64,000 nt of DNA from Tridacna crocea (GCA_943736015.1 OX031068.1:33290296-33354295); one strand, 5' to 3'. Positions 32,360 through 42,810 are shown, numbered from the stretch's first letter. Numbers and translations are program-made. The notes: a model not told the origin generated them from the sequence alone.

Positions 32360-33224
32360 AGTGTTGCATCCAGGCCGTGCAATTGTGGGATTCACGCTTT
32401 ATTTTCTGCCATCAAGCAATTTTGTGAATGTGATGGGGGAGCAATTGCGCAATTATTACTGGTGTAACTCCCGCAAAAAGAAGACACAGCTGCGTGCATA
32501 AAAGAGAAATTAAAAAAGTCGAGTCTGGTTTCAAGTCATTTCAATAAAATAATCGGAAGTCTGACAATGCTTCCTTACAGGTAGACTGTTCCAGGTGGTT
32601 TCCGATTTCATAGTGAAGTTTCTATTTAAGCGGGGAAACAATATATCTATGCATGCGCATTGAATGTTTACTTTCATAATGCTGACGAATTGAAGAACCC
32701 AGTGCTTTTAAACTTAGGATTTGTCATTTATTCCGCCCTAAGGAAACATGTCAAAGACTTTCATTGGTTCTGTTACCAATGCCGATGGTTCATACGATGA
32801 TATTATGGAAAGAATTGAGTGAAAACAGCTGGGAAATAAACTTAAGTTTGTTCGGTCCCACATTCAGACTTACAACCGAGGATGTACCGTAATCGTGAAC
32901 AAAAATGATGTGTACATCTACAGATGCGCATTATCAATCAAGAATGAGAATCTATAATGTTTGGTGTTAGAAATAAGGTAAGATCAACCCAATCGGGATC
33001 AACTCTCCCCTGTCGGCTGTAGAAATATAGATCTAGCAAATATCCTATCAGCCCTTGAAAGACAGTATTCATTTCCATTCAAAAAAGGAAATTGACCAGA
33101 AAAATACATATCTTGCGTATACTTAATTTTCTTTCACCCACCCCCGAAAATTTTTACTACCCCCATTTTGAAAATTCCATGGGGGATCTCCCCCTCTTGA
33201 CAGAATTCCTGAATGCAACACTGT
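32360..33224. mobile_element. TIR element with CAGTGTTGCAT ends, non-autonomous
   Basis: CAGTGTTGCATCCAGG at the left and CCTGAATGCAACACTG at the right are inverted repeats enclosing about 865 bp. Flanks TTAAT and TTGAT may be a mutated 5-bp target duplication. The superfamily is not assigned. Confidence 0.65.
32748..32957 (+). pseudogene. Relic ORF inside the CAGTGTTGC element
   Basis: A frame starts MSKTFIGSVTNADGSY and continues to SIKNENL-stop over 70 codons, but codon 25 is TGA. It starts just after a TTTATTCCGCCC tract. The product is not recognised. It could be debris of the element's own gene or of a captured exon. Confidence 0.35.
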
Positions 33225-33339
33225 TGATTTTTTACATGTTGAAAAATGGCCGACTGTGAGCGGTTTTAAGCTACATGGTCAGGTAAGGTTTTCGGCATGG
33301 GATATCATTTCAAGAAAATTGCTTATTAAAATTTCTTTC

Positions 33340-33567
33340 TTTCAAACTCTTACGATTGACAATATTTTTTACTTGTCCATATTAAAAAAGCATTTGCAGA
33401 CCACAAAATAGATATAAATCAAAAAGTGAAACTTGTTATGGAAAGTAAGAAAACATTAACGGAAAAGGAGAAATGCTAATTTCTAGCATTTTTTGCTTTC
33501 CTACAATGTTTTTGATAGCTCTTTTTCTTAGAGGCAACTTTAACTTGGTAATGTGTGGTGAGACATT
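33340..33567 (-). repeat. TTAA-hp element, old
   Basis: AAAGCATTTGCAGACC, GGAAAAGGAGAAATGCTAA and GTGTGGTGAGAC are recognisable. Confidence 0.6.
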
Positions 33568-33675
33568 TATTTTTTGTAATGCATGTATTAGTTGTAAAAA
33601 AGTCTTCATCATAAAAGCAGTAAGTTTGAATTACCTTTAATAACAGTTTCAGTTTCCAAATATGATTCGGTTGCA

Positions 33676-33906
33676 TTAACCCATTACCACACAATCCCTA
33701 CTTTTGACGACACTCAGAGAAAGAAGCCTTTAGAAAAATTGTGGGAAAAGGTGAAAATGCTGGTAACCAGCATTTTTTTCCTTTTCCCACAATGTTTTCT
33801 TCCCTTTACAAAACAAATTTCAAATTTTCAGTCACTTTTATTATGTCGCCTGCAAAGGCTTTCAATTTGGATAAACCTAAAATTTTTCTGATTGGTAATG
33901 AGTTAA
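33676..33906 (+). repeat. TTAA-hp element, full length
   Basis: TTAACCCATTACCACAC to GGTAATGAGTTAA; palindrome nearly complete. Confidence 0.9.
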
Positions 33907-34061
33907 TGCCTTTGGAAGAGGGAACTTAATGGATCTGCAAAAAGTATCAACTTAGGTCTGCCTGCATAATTGATGCAAGCTGACCTTGGTCAACTATTTT
34001 TGCCATGGGCCAACTTTCTGCATATCAAAGGACCATTCTACCTCATGATCTAGCTAGTTAT

Positions 34062-34308
34062 TTAACTCTTTACCAAAGGACAATTTTTCTACATAGATCC
34101 AAATTGAGAGCATTTTGCTGACAATACATTAATTAAATTTAGCTGAAATATAGCAATTTCAGTGAAAGTGTAGAAAACCTTGTAGGAAAAGGAGAAAATG
34201 CTGCTTACCTTATTTCTAACACCAGCATTTTCTCCTTTTCCCACAAAGTTTTCAAAAGGCACCTACTTCAGGGTCTTTAAATCCAGGGATTGTCTGGTAC
34301 AGGGTTGA
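34062..34308 (-). repeat. TTAA-hp element with an insert at the palindrome centre
   Basis: GCTGCTTACCTTATTTCTAA separates the two arms by about 20 bp, giving a looped hairpin. Ends TTAACTC and GGGTTGA. Confidence 0.8.
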
Positions 34309-34425
34309 GTAATCGATCCATACTAATTCGATGACTTACTTGTAATCATGACTCAGGAAAAAATTAATGCACAAAGCCTGCCCCCTCTCCCCCCCGTTAC
34401 CGTTTTCATATTCATTATATTTTAG

Positions 34426-34544
34426 ATTTCCTGAGGCAAGAAGATCAAGTGATGGCATTTGACTATTATGCTGAAAACAGTTTGTCAATTGAGATTATAA
34501 AGAATGAGGTTTTACAGAAAATATACTTCCGTGTGAAAGACAAG
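34426..34544 (+). CDS. ITPR-like: ITPR-like exon 12
   Basis: Two bases complete an Asp codon, and 39 codons follow, ending in phase 0. Acceptor attatattttag, donor gtatac. MAFDYYAENSLSIEII matches IP3R LEFYAKHTAQIEIV; VLQKIYFRVKDK matches MEQIVFPVPSIC. In IP3 receptors this is part of the cytosolic region stacked directly above the transmembrane domain. Confidence 0.88.
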
Positions 34545-34583
34545 GTATACATCTATTTACACTTGGCTAATTGGGTCTTACTC

Positions 34584-34801
34584 TTAGCTCATTACAAAAC
34601 AATCCACACTTTTAATGACTATGGGTTAGATTGCTCATGAAAATATCTTACATTCTGGTAGTCAGCATTCTATGATATTGTAAGACCTTTCAAAGACAAA
34701 CCCAATCATTTGAGCATCAATGATGTCCATCTTTTGTCTGGAAATCGATTCAGTATAATAATGGTCAAGTTTAAAGATTTTGCTCCTTGGTAAAGGGTTG
34801 A
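34584..34801 (+). repeat. TTAA-hp element, degraded
   Basis: TTAGCTCATTACAAAACAATC to GGTAAAGGGTTGA; the palindrome has largely decayed. Confidence 0.55.
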
Positions 34802-34829
34802 TTCCAATTATATTTTATTCAATTCTTTG

Positions 34830-35001
34830 AATTTCAAGATTTGTCCAAAAATGAAGTACTTGTTTACAACAACTGAAATGCAACTCAAATGGTCTTTGAA
34901 ACGGATTTGTCTTTGAAACGGTGGTAAAAACTCGTGAAATAGAAGAAAATAGTCTTGTCAGCGGCTTTAGCTTCCTTCCCTACCATGTTTTCAGTAGGCT
35001 T
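34830..35001 (-). repeat. TTAA-hp element, degraded
   Basis: AAGATTTGTCCAAAAATGAAG and CATGTTTTCAGTAGGCTTTT remain. A TTTGAAACGG duplication lies near 34898. Confidence 0.45.
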
Positions 35002-35224
35002 TTAATCCTTTACCACTTTACCACATGACAAAATTTTAGACCTGTCCAATTTGAAAGCATAATTTGCAGATGACAATTTCAATGTGGCCCAATAATACAA
35101 TTTTCTTTTGATAGGGTAGAAAACATTGTGGGAAAAGGAGAAAATGCTGGTTACCAGCATTTTCTCCTTTTACCACAATGTTTTCAAAAGGCCTCTTCTT
35201 CAGCATTGTGTGGTAAGGGGTTAA
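35002..35224 (-). repeat. TTAA-hp element, full length
   Basis: A CTTTACCACTTTACCAC stutter at the left end; palindrome with one mismatch; GGTAAGGGGTTAA end. It lies 67 bp before exon 13. Confidence 0.87.
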
Positions 35225-35291
35225 ATGTCCTGGGGCGATAAAACATGGGGTTGTTTTGCAACAAGGTCAGAGTTAACTGGTTTAATTGCAG

Positions 35292-35461
35292 AAAGTGTTG
35301 CGAGAAGAAATCAAAGAGAAATTCAAGTATGAGGTGGACAGATCATCACCTAGCAACAAGATTCGAGACTTCATGGACTGGTCCAGTGATATTATACAAG
35401 ATATCAAATATCAGAGACGAGTCCATGCCAACCCTGTAGGACGGTTACTGGTCAATGCATG
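35292..35461 (+). CDS. ITPR-like: ITPR-like exon 13: pre-S1 linker
   Basis: 56 codons plus two bases (TG). Acceptor tttaattgcag, donor gtatgt. SNKIRDFMDWSSDIIQDIK aligns with IP3R GSKINDFFLRSEDLFNEMN, and YQRRVHANPVGRLLVNAW with WQKKLRAQPVLYWCARNM, immediately before S1. It is one of the strongest pieces of IP3R-family evidence in the window. Confidence 0.9.
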
Positions 35462-35735
35462 GTATGTTTCATAATTCAAATAGAATATGGATGCATAATT
35501 TATGTCAAATGATCCAGGAATCTTTGGGCTAACTATTGTAGTTTGCATTTTTATTCTCAAGAATTTCGAAAGCTTCAAAGGAACATTTTCTGAAAGTCTT
35601 AATGAAATCAGAAATAGTGCTTCTTTCTTTATTCAGTTTTAGGCTATGAATGCTACTTTGAATTGTTGGTGAACATGAGCCAAAATTGGCAAAACACATT
35701 TTTTCGAATATTTAACCCCTGAATCAAAATTTGCA

Positions 35736-35964
35736 TTAACAGTCTACCGAACAACAAAACTTTACACTGCGCCAATTTGAAAGCATTAGCAAACAAAAAA
35801 ATTGAAGCAATTCAAAAATTTACATTTATTTTGCAAAGGATAGAAAACAGTGTGGGAAAAGGAGAAAAAGCTGGTTTCCAGCAATTTCTCCTTTTCCCAC
35901 AATGTTTTCAAAAGGTTACTTACAAAGCATTGTGAAAACCAGAGATTGTTTGGTAAAGGGTTAA
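35736..35964 (-). repeat. TTAA-hp element, full length
   Basis: Centre AAAAGCTGGTTTCCAGC; ends TTAACAGTCTACC and GGTAAAGGGTTAA. Confidence 0.85.
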
Positions 35965-36159
35965 AGTTTATAATTATATTAAATTAAGATGAATTCTTCA
36001 GTCTCTTTTGCAGAGGTCCAAATTACAGGGGAGGCTTTGTGTGATTACATTTCAAAGTTGTATGTTTCTTGGCTTAAATCTTTGTTGTGGGTAAATTATG
36101 ACATTGTTGTTGTATCCGAACTGTTGCAACCAGCAGTGTAAACAAACCTAGACAAAAAA

Positions 36160-36330
36160 TAACCCCTTTACCGCATGAAAAATTTCAGACTTGTCCAGTC
36201 AGAAGCACTTGCAGACAGCAAAAACAAAAATCTGAAATGAGTCTTTTGAAGAGAAGAAAACATTGTGGTAAATGGGGAAAATGCTGGTTATCAGCATTTT
36301 CTCCATTACCAACATTGGTTTAAAAATACT
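36160..36330 (-). repeat. TTAA-hp element, truncated right
   Basis: ATAACCCCTTTACCGCATG start; palindrome with mismatches; lost after AACATTGGTTT. It lies 89 bp upstream of the S1 exon. Confidence 0.7.
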
Positions 36331-36418
36331 GTTTTTATATACGTAGTTGATTAGATTATTTTTGTAAGAAATTAAGGCTATTAAATGACAGACAGCTATT
36401 CCATACATTTCATTTCAG

Positions 36419-36511
36419 GTTACCTCTGAACTATTCTACCATGTTTATTACCTTAACAATAGCCCTGTTTATCATGGTTACCTGGGAGGCTGGGCCAGAT
36501 GGGGATCCACT
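36419..36511 (+). CDS. ITPR-like: ITPR-like exon 14: transmembrane segment S1
   Basis: Acceptor catttcag; the donor gtaagt follows base 36511. One base completes Trp, and the exon ends two bases into a Leu codon. STMFITLTIALFIMVTW is a hydrophobic S1. EAGPDGDPL is a short luminal S1-S2 turn, shorter than the vertebrate PFKGVRGGTLEPHW loop. Confidence 0.88.
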
Positions 36512-36646
36512 GTAAGTAATGCTTATATCATCTCTGTTTTATTTGCAACACTTTGGATATCAAAGGGTATCTCTGCTTTCGGATACATGTCCCTGCAGAC
36601 TGCACAGAGTAATCTGTAAAGTTTAATGTTTTGTGGGATATTATGC

Positions 36647-36872
36647 TTAACCCATTACCAAACGACATTGTTTTGGACTGGTCCAAATTGAAAGCAATTG
36701 CAGACAATATAAAAGTGACGGAAAATTTGAAATTTGTTTTGTGAAGAATAGAAAACATTGTGGGAAAAGGAGAAAATGCTGGTTACCAGCATTTTCCCCT
36801 TTTTCCACAATGTTTTCAAAAGGCTTTGTCCTGAGGGGCGTCAAAAGTCGTCATTGTGTGGTAAAGGGTTAA
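36647..36872 (-). repeat. TTAA-hp element, full length
   Basis: Palindrome with CCCCTTTTTCC variation; GTGTGGTAAAGGGTTAA end. Confidence 0.9.
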
Positions 36873-36954
36873 CTGAAAGAAATTTTCAATTTTGGTATTG
36901 AAAAGCCTCATATTGCTCGTTCAAAGTTATGTTTTAAGGAATTATATCTTCTTC

Positions 36955-37060
36955 TTGGAGAGTGTAGATCTAAGATCAGACTGCATGTTGTGTGCAATCT
37001 GATCTTGGTATACACTGTCCGCAGAGGATCATTGAGTTGCGTTTAGCAGCCTAAGGGTTT
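36955..37060. repeat. TAGATCTAAGATCAGACTGC hairpin element
   Basis: Diverged hairpin copy with tail TTGCGTTTAGCAGCCTAAG. Confidence 0.65.
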
Positions 37061-37289
37061 AGGCAAGCTGACATGGGTTGAAACATTTTGCTATTTGTAA
37101 ATTTTCTGCATGACAAAGGACCAGTTTAGCTCCACATTGGGTCAGTTATTAAACACAGTGGATTATGTGGATCCATAGGTAAAGAGTTAAAGCCTTAGGA
37201 TTTGTGTTTAAAAAAAAACAAATTTTGTTGTTACTCTTATAAGAAATGTCAAATTACTTTCTATGTATTTTTTTTTTCACACATTACAG

Positions 37290-37442
37290 GTACAGGCCAT
37301 CCTACATTTTCAATAACGCGGGCATTGTGATCTATGTGCTTGGGGGTATCCACAATTTGTTGTCGCTTGGAATCTTTTTCAGCTACATCATATCCAACAG
37401 GCCAACCTTCCCTTCTTTTGGTGATATCACCTCCATCTGCAG
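37290..37442 (+). CDS. ITPR-like: ITPR-like exon 15: transmembrane segment S2
   Basis: Acceptor cacattacag, donor gtaaat, split codons at both ends. AGIVIYVLGGIHNLLSLGIF then FSYIISN is hydrophobic S2. RPTFPSFGDITSICR begins the cytosolic S2-S3 loop. The exon ends two bases into a codon (AG), the same phase in which exon 16 ends, so exon 16 can be skipped in frame. Confidence 0.87.
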
Positions 37443-37634
37443 GTAAATACATTTGATGAACATAGATTAACTTGTGACCTTTAAATTCTCTACTTATTGA
37501 GATAAACATTTTCTGTTAGAAATTATTTGTTAAAATCAGTTAATGGATCCTAAAGTTCTTCCTTGTAATTAATTCGGTTTGTAAAAGGTGGGCCTTTATG
37601 GCTTTCAAAATGCCAAAAGGTGCATTTAGACATT

Positions 37635-37830
37635 TGTGTAAAGTCCTTGTAGGCTAACCCAAGAAGGCACTTTACAACTACATTAGATTTTATCCTACAA
37701 TAGACTTGTGCAAAACATTTCATAAAAACGGAAAGTTGTTCTGGATTAGCTTGCATGGACTGAACAGCCTGATCTGAGTCACAGTTTAGGCAAATGTCAT
37801 AATGTCTCTTTTAGCATGTTGCAGGTAAAG
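37635..37830. repeat. GATTAGC hairpin element
   Basis: TACATTAGATTTTATCCTAC and CATTTCATAAAAACGGAAAG blocks place it with 17930-18145. Confidence 0.6.
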
Positions 37831-38148
37831 GTTTTCATAATTCCAACAAATTCCTATGAAAACTATGACAAGAATTTCTCTAGCACTCTACTTTAATTAT
37901 GTATATCACCTGTCAATTAGTTATAATTTTTACAGTACAGGGTTTCAGGGGGTCATCGGAATGTCAAATAATCAATAACAGATTATATTCAAATATGTAT
38001 GACATCAAAATTTCTGGTCAAAAAAAAAATGTCTGAGGTTACAGTTGAAAAGAAGCATCCTCTAATCTAATCACCAAAACTGGACATTTTATAGTGATTG
38101 TTGCCACCAAGTTTCTTTAACCCTTGTAGGGAAAAACACATCATACAG

Positions 38149-38339
38149 CAGAGCTCCAGATAGAGGAAGTGATTTTGATTTCAGAATTGGAAATATTCAT
38201 TATTCTCAACAAAGCCAATATTATGGGTACTCATTAGAATTGTCTCGTCGAAACGATTCTAATGAGTACCCACAACATAGGGTTTGGAAGAGAAATAATG
38301 GATTTAGAATGCCATTACTCCTTCTAATCTGGAGCTCTG
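38149..38339. mobile_element. CAGAGCTCCAGAT TIR MITE, 191 bp
   Basis: TIRs CAGAGCTCCAGAT and ATCTGGAGCTCTG, flanked by a 6-bp direct repeat ATACAG (38143-38148, 38340-38345). Internal hairpin GTACTCATTAGAATTGTC / CGATTCTAATGAGTACC. Confidence 0.85.
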
Positions 38340-38484
38340 ATACAGTATTTTTTAGGTTTTAAATAAGATATGGAATCACTGCAAGTAATCTAGACATTCC
38401 CATTTAAGCTGTATTGAGAATTCACCTGTTGTTGTAAAACTATGTAAAAGTATGTCTTATAGAAACTTATTGTTGGATTTTCAG

Positions 38485-38535
38485 AAAGATATACAACTAT
38501 TCAAAGTCAATGGGCAACAATCTGTTGTCTCCAGG
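38485..38535 (+). CDS. ITPR-like: ITPR-like exon 16: 51-nt in-frame cassette candidate in the S2-S3 loop
   Basis: Acceptor ggattttcag; GG is the last pair before gtattt. The exon begins and ends in the same phase and is exactly 17 codons long. Inclusion gives ..ICRKIYNYSKSMGNNLLSPGKQE..; skipping gives ..ICSKQE... The inserted peptide is basic and serine/asparagine-rich and lies on the cytosolic side. It could be constitutive, but length and phase allow alternative splicing. The donor (gtattt) is weaker than most in this gene. Confidence 0.6.
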
Positions 38536-38892
38536 GTATTTTGAAACCTTTACTTCATTATATTTTATAAAATTTTTCTTTTGTCATTTTGATGTAATGT
38601 TTTGTTTTTTTTATCACTTTCTTTTTTAAAATTTTGCATGATATTATAACATACTCATTTAAGCACACAAAGTTTCAACTTTTATCAAGTCACCAAAGAA
38701 ATAAATGCAGATTCTCTTACCTCCTGAATTGAGTTTACAGCAGATAACTTTCAAAATATCTTTATAAAATATGAGAAAAAAAAATGAATAAAGCCAGTTA
38801 GACCTAAATGAAGGCAATGGACATTTTCACTTTGTTAAATGTGATCAAAAGTATGCAAATTCAAGACACTAATATCCAAAATATGTTGCATA
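38536..38892. other. Intron 16 stretch
   Basis: AT-rich; nothing recognised. Confidence 0.4.
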
Positions 38893-39120
38893 TGGTGTCT
38901 GTGGTCGTGAGGAATTGAGTTGGCCTTGTAACTATAAGGTCCTGAGTTCGATACCCTCAAGCAGGTGTCATCTTTGGGATTTTTCATAGGCCCACATGTT
39001 CTGAGCGATTACTTGTGTAGTTTCCAGAAAGGAGAATCGAGAAAGATTAGTATAAGTTGTAAGAACTTGCTTCTCAAATCGATGTAAACAAATATGTTTA
39101 AAACTGAAATACATGTATGT
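38893..39120 (+). mobile_element. tRNA-derived SINE
   Basis: GGTGTCTGTGGTCGTGAGG with A-box-like GAATTGAGTTGG and B-box-like GAGTTCGATACCC, then a non-tRNA body (ATTACTTGTGTAGTTTCCAG). Confidence 0.6.
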
Positions 39121-39219
39121 TGCACAGTAAGGTCTCATTATATCTGATCTTGATTTACACAGGTTTGCTGCAACACAATGGGCAACATATTAAGTGTTGC
39201 TAAAATTATAGAATAAGTC

Positions 39220-39336
39220 TCTGTTGGAGTAAAAATATAACGGAAAGGAAGAAAAATGCTCCTTCCTCCACAATGTCTTTCAAAAGCCTTCTCTTACAGG
39301 ATTGATTAAAGTCCAAATCATTTTGTACAGAGTTAA
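39220..39336 (-). repeat. TTAA-hp fragment
   Basis: GGAAAGGAAGAAAAATGCTCC to GTACAGAGTTAA; hairpin broken. Confidence 0.55.
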
Positions 39337-39461
39337 CCATAAAGCTGCTAAGGGTGACTCACTGACCTTTTGTGGACAAGGTAGATCAAGATCAGACGGC
39401 ACAGGACATGCATGTTGAAGCAACATTATTTCAGTTTTTACTGTCCGCTTGAACATTTTAT

Positions 39462-39689
39462 TTAACCCTTTCCCAAACGACAAAATTTCACACTGGCCCA
39501 AATTTATGACACTTGCAGACAACAAAATAAACGTAACCCAAAAATTGAAATTTGTTCCCAGCATGGTAGAAAACATTGTGGGAAAAGGAGAAAATGCTGG
39601 TTACCAGCATTTTCTCCTTTTCCCACCGTGTTTTCAAAGGTTTTTATCTCAGGGCCGTATAAAACAGGAATTGTTTGGTAAAGGGTTAA
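39462..39689 (-). repeat. TTAA-hp element, full length
   Basis: TTAACCCTTTCCCAAACGAC to GGTAAAGGGTTAA. Confidence 0.92.
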
Positions 39690-40337
39690 CTTGTTTAGCA
39701 GGGTACAGGTCTAAAAGCACTCAGCAATAATTATGAAATGGACTTTTTCAGTGAAGGAAAACTAGCAATGCAATTTCAAGGTTCTTTTTGCCATAATATG
39801 GTTATTACAAAATGGCATACAGTGTAGATTCAGGGTCAGGTGATGCATGGTATAGAATAACCAGCAGCATAGATAAAAAATCAGACTGCAAATTCTGTGT
39901 AGTCTCATATTAATTCACTCTGTCTGGAAAAGCAACATAAGATGTGTTCAGCAATCTGCTTGCCAAAGACTATTTTCTGTATATTTTGTTAATTTGCATA
40001 TAATTATTCATTATGTTTCATTCACTCCTTTTTTGCTCCACTAGCAAGCAGAGCTAATGTCATGACCTGGGTTCTGTTTTTGGAAAAGCAGCCATTAGTA
40101 GACTAGTCTCGTTGACTCAAAACAATTTACATAAGTGGTCCCATATGTCTTTGAAACTTGCATGGACTGTTAAATACAATGAGTACTATAACCGTATCAA
40201 AGATTTCAGAATTCCAAATAATCAGGTTTCAATTCAATTATCTCGCAATTTGTTCATATCCATATCATAATGTGTGCTTACATATGATGTATGCATGAAA
40301 ATAAGCAAGTTCACTTCTAGTAGAGCGATGCAGGCCC
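39690..40337. other. Intron 16 stretch
   Basis: A weak copy of the AATCAGACTGCA hairpin family at 39825-39935; otherwise unrecognised. Confidence 0.4.
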
Positions 40338-40566
40338 TTAACTCTTTACCACACGACAAAATTTTAGGCTGGTTCAAATTGAAAGCATTTGCAGACGACA
40401 AAATAAAGGTGACTAAAAAATTGAAATTTAATCTGGGTAGGGTAGAAAACACTGTGGGAAAAGGAGAAAATGCTGGTTACCAGCATTTTCTCCTTTTCCC
40501 ACAGTGTTTTCAAAAGGCTTCTTTCTCAGGGGCGTCAAAAGTAGGGATTGAGTGGTAATGGGTTAA
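40338..40566 (-). repeat. TTAA-hp element, full length
   Basis: Perfect palindrome using the AACACTGTGGG / CCCACAGTGTT variant, changed on both arms. Confidence 0.93.
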
Positions 40567-40587
40567 GAGCCTGTAGTTGTTGTGAAC

Positions 40588-40736
40588 TCGTGAACTCTTT
40601 ACCAAACGACAAAATTTAAGACTAGTCCAAGTTGAAAGTATTTTCAGGCGACAAAATAGATGTGACTCCAATTTCAAAGATTGTTTTGGAAAGGTTAGAA
40701 AACATGGTGGGAAAAGGAGAAAATGCTGGTCACCCT
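40588..40736 (-). repeat. TTAA-hp left half
   Basis: ACTCTTTACCAAACGACAAA to GGAGAAAATGCTGG, then cut off. Confidence 0.8.
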
Positions 40737-40935
40737 TTACTGCCAAATTGACAACTGTGTGAAAGAAAACATTATGGAAAAGGGAGAAAATGCAGGTAAC
40801 CTGTCTTTTTTCCTTTATCTGACAATGTTTCATCTTATTTCAATGAAAGATATCTTTTGGGACACATTTTATTTGCTCTCTGCAGATGCTTTCATTTTGA
40901 ACAAGTCTGAACTTTTTCATGTAGTAAAGTGTTAA
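40737..40935 (+). repeat. TTAA-hp element, left end replaced
   Basis: Joins the preceding half element head-on; centre GCAGGTAACCTG; end GTAAAGTGTTAA. Confidence 0.7.
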
Positions 40936-40955
40936 CTTCCTACCTTATCATTTAG

Positions 40956-41189
40956 TTAACCCATTGCCACACAATGACAACTTTTGATGACCCTGAGGAA
41001 GAAGCCTTTAGAAAACATTGTGGGAAAAGAAGAAAATGCTGGTAACCAGTATTTTCTCATTTTCTCACAAAGTTTTCCAAGCTGTCAAAGAAAAATTGCA
41101 TCAGTTGGGCCACTATGAAATTGTAGTCTGCAAAATTAATGCTCTCAATTTGGATAGGTCTGAAATTCTGCAGTGTGGTGAAGGGTTAA
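40956..41189 (+). repeat. TTAA-hp element, full length
   Basis: Same GACAACTTTTGATGACC / GCATCAGTTGGGCCAC subtype as 271-498. Confidence 0.87.
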
Positions 41190-41521
41190 TCTGTGGTGGG
41201 ACATTACAGAAAATCACCACTTTCATTTTTAGCATGGCTGTTTTTGAGAAAACAATGAGGTATTATCTTAGTCCTTGCATCATAGTCTGAGTTGGTTGTT
41301 GTCCTTCGAAAACTTTGACTGATATTTACCAGTACTTCCAACTTTGACAAGTTGTTGACTATCAGAATAGGAATCTATACAATAATGGTAGTTAACTGTC
41401 AAAAAAATTTTGATGTAGTTATGCCCTTTTTTAAACTTAGATTTTTTTTAAAGCTTTTTTAGGCAAAACAAAAATATTGCATCATTAATCTAGCATCCAG
41501 AAGCTATTGCCATTTAGATTA

Positions 41522-41745
41522 TTAACGCTTTACTATAACACACAGTTTTTTTTTTATATTTCCAAGGTGAAAGCATCAAAATTTGTAGACAACATAATTA
41601 CCTAGTTTCGATCAAATGGTAGGCTATTTCTCTGAAAGATAAGAAAGCATCGTGGAAAATGGAGAAAATGCTGGTTACCAGCATTTTCTCTTTTTTCCCC
41701 CATATTTTCAGCCAAATTATCTGTCATGGTTGTTGTAACTGCCTT
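41522..41745 (-). repeat. TTAA-hp element, right end lost
   Basis: TTAACGCTTTACTATAACAC start; intact core; decays after CATATTTTCAGCC. Confidence 0.7.
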
Positions 41746-41771
41746 TACATGATGAAATTTACGCTGTGCCC

Positions 41772-41925
41772 AAATACAAAATTTCAGACTTTTCTTAATT
41801 GAAAGCATTTAATAAAGACATCTGACATGGCTCAAATGAAAAGAATCGTCATCAAAAGAGAGTTAACCATGCTGGTAACCAGCATTTTCTCCTTTTCCCA
41901 CAATGTTTGTACCTATTCATGGATA
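41772..41925 (-). repeat. TTAA-hp fragment, rearranged
   Basis: CAAAATTTCAGACTTTTC arm, then an interior deletion and GTTAACCATGCTGGTAACC. Confidence 0.6.
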
Positions 41926-42188
41926 AATACTGTCATCTGAAAAACATCTGAATGTATGGAATTGGCTTAGACTCCGGTAATCCATAATCATTGGCCCAAT
42001 AGCTGCTGGTCCCCTGCATCAATTATAATTACCTGCGTCTTAGCTGAATCTATATAATGAAAGGTGATGTTACACTAATTACATTACGGCACCCTTTCTT
42101 AAGGGCCTCTTTCTAGTTGCAGGCAAAGTTATGTCATCAGTCTTTTTGAAAGATTTTTTTTATTATTTATTACCTGTTTTTCCATCAG

Positions 42189-42294
42189 TAAACAAGAGCA
42201 TTCAGATGACGAGGATGACAGAAGTTGGAACGAAAAGAAAGGTGAATCCCATCTTGAAGTGAAGGCCTATGGATTTAAAACAATATACTATGTG
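42189..42294 (+). CDS. ITPR-like: ITPR-like exon 17: acidic S2-S3 loop and start of S3
   Basis: Acceptor tttccatcag, donor gtgagg. One base plus 35 codons, ending in phase 0. KQEHSDDEDDRSWNEKKGES is an acidic/charged cytosolic loop. LEVKAYGFKTIYYV starts S3 and corresponds to LDVEFLYHLLYLL in IP3R. The vertebrate hydrophobic stretch NKIIFLMSFVGN is replaced by the charged sequence, which looks more RyR-like. Confidence 0.83.
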
Positions 42295-42346
42295 GTGAGG
42301 ACATATTTGTGTAATATTTATATGTGCTATACTCTGGCAAAATTGG

Positions 42347-42810
42347 GTTAAATGCATCTCTTAGTTCAGTTGTTAGAGAATCTGACTCATGACTTGGTTG
42401 CTTCGGGTTCAATATCCAGTTACGGCAGATTTTTTTTCTCCTATAATTTTAGCCTCACACCTTTGATGCACATGAGCTAATAGTCGGTGGCTTTCAAAGA
42501 AAGAAGAGTTAGTAATAGTGTGAGAAAGCCAGGAAACGCAAGCATAGGTGCACTGGCTGAGTGACGTGACCTAAGCAGTAAAAATGACTTTAACCCTTTA
42601 CCACACGACAAGAATTTAGAATTTAGACCTGTCTGAATTGAATGCACTTGCTGCTGACTGTTTCAATGTGGCTCATATGGAATAATTTTTCTTTGATAGG
42701 ATACCAGCATTTTCCCCTATTTCCACAATATTTTCAAAAGGCTTCTTACTAAGGGTCGTCAAAAGTCGTCATTGTATGGTAAAGGGTTAAACTCCAAAAC
42801 AAACAGATCA
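42347..42810 (+). mobile_element. tRNA-derived SINE with a TTAA-hp copy in its tail
   Basis: Degraded tRNA-like head (TTAGTTCAGTTGTTAGAG, GGGTTCAATATCC), body AGTCGGTGGCTTTCAAAG and GTGTGAGAAAGCCAGGAAAC as in 46257-46524. The tail ...AAAATGACTTTAA is cut at TTAA by the element at 42590-42790 and resumes ACTCCAAAACAAACAGATC. Confidence 0.72.
42590..42790 (-). repeat. TTAA-hp element inserted in a SINE tail
   Basis: TTAACCCTTTACCACACGAC to GGTAAAGGGTTAA; one hairpin arm is missing between GATAGG and ATACCAGCATTTTCC. Confidence 0.85.

Larger units (their letters stand above)
32205..33300. repeat. CCCCGCCGAAGGCAGAGGG element, split by a TIR element
   Basis: Short hairpin (CCGCCGAAGGC), GATATAG, GTCCATCTGTC, AAATATCTCCAATACCATTAG, then an interruption at 32360-33224, then TTTTACATGTTGAAAAATGG and AGCTACATGGTC. 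Same family as 50983-51207. Confidence 0.65.
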
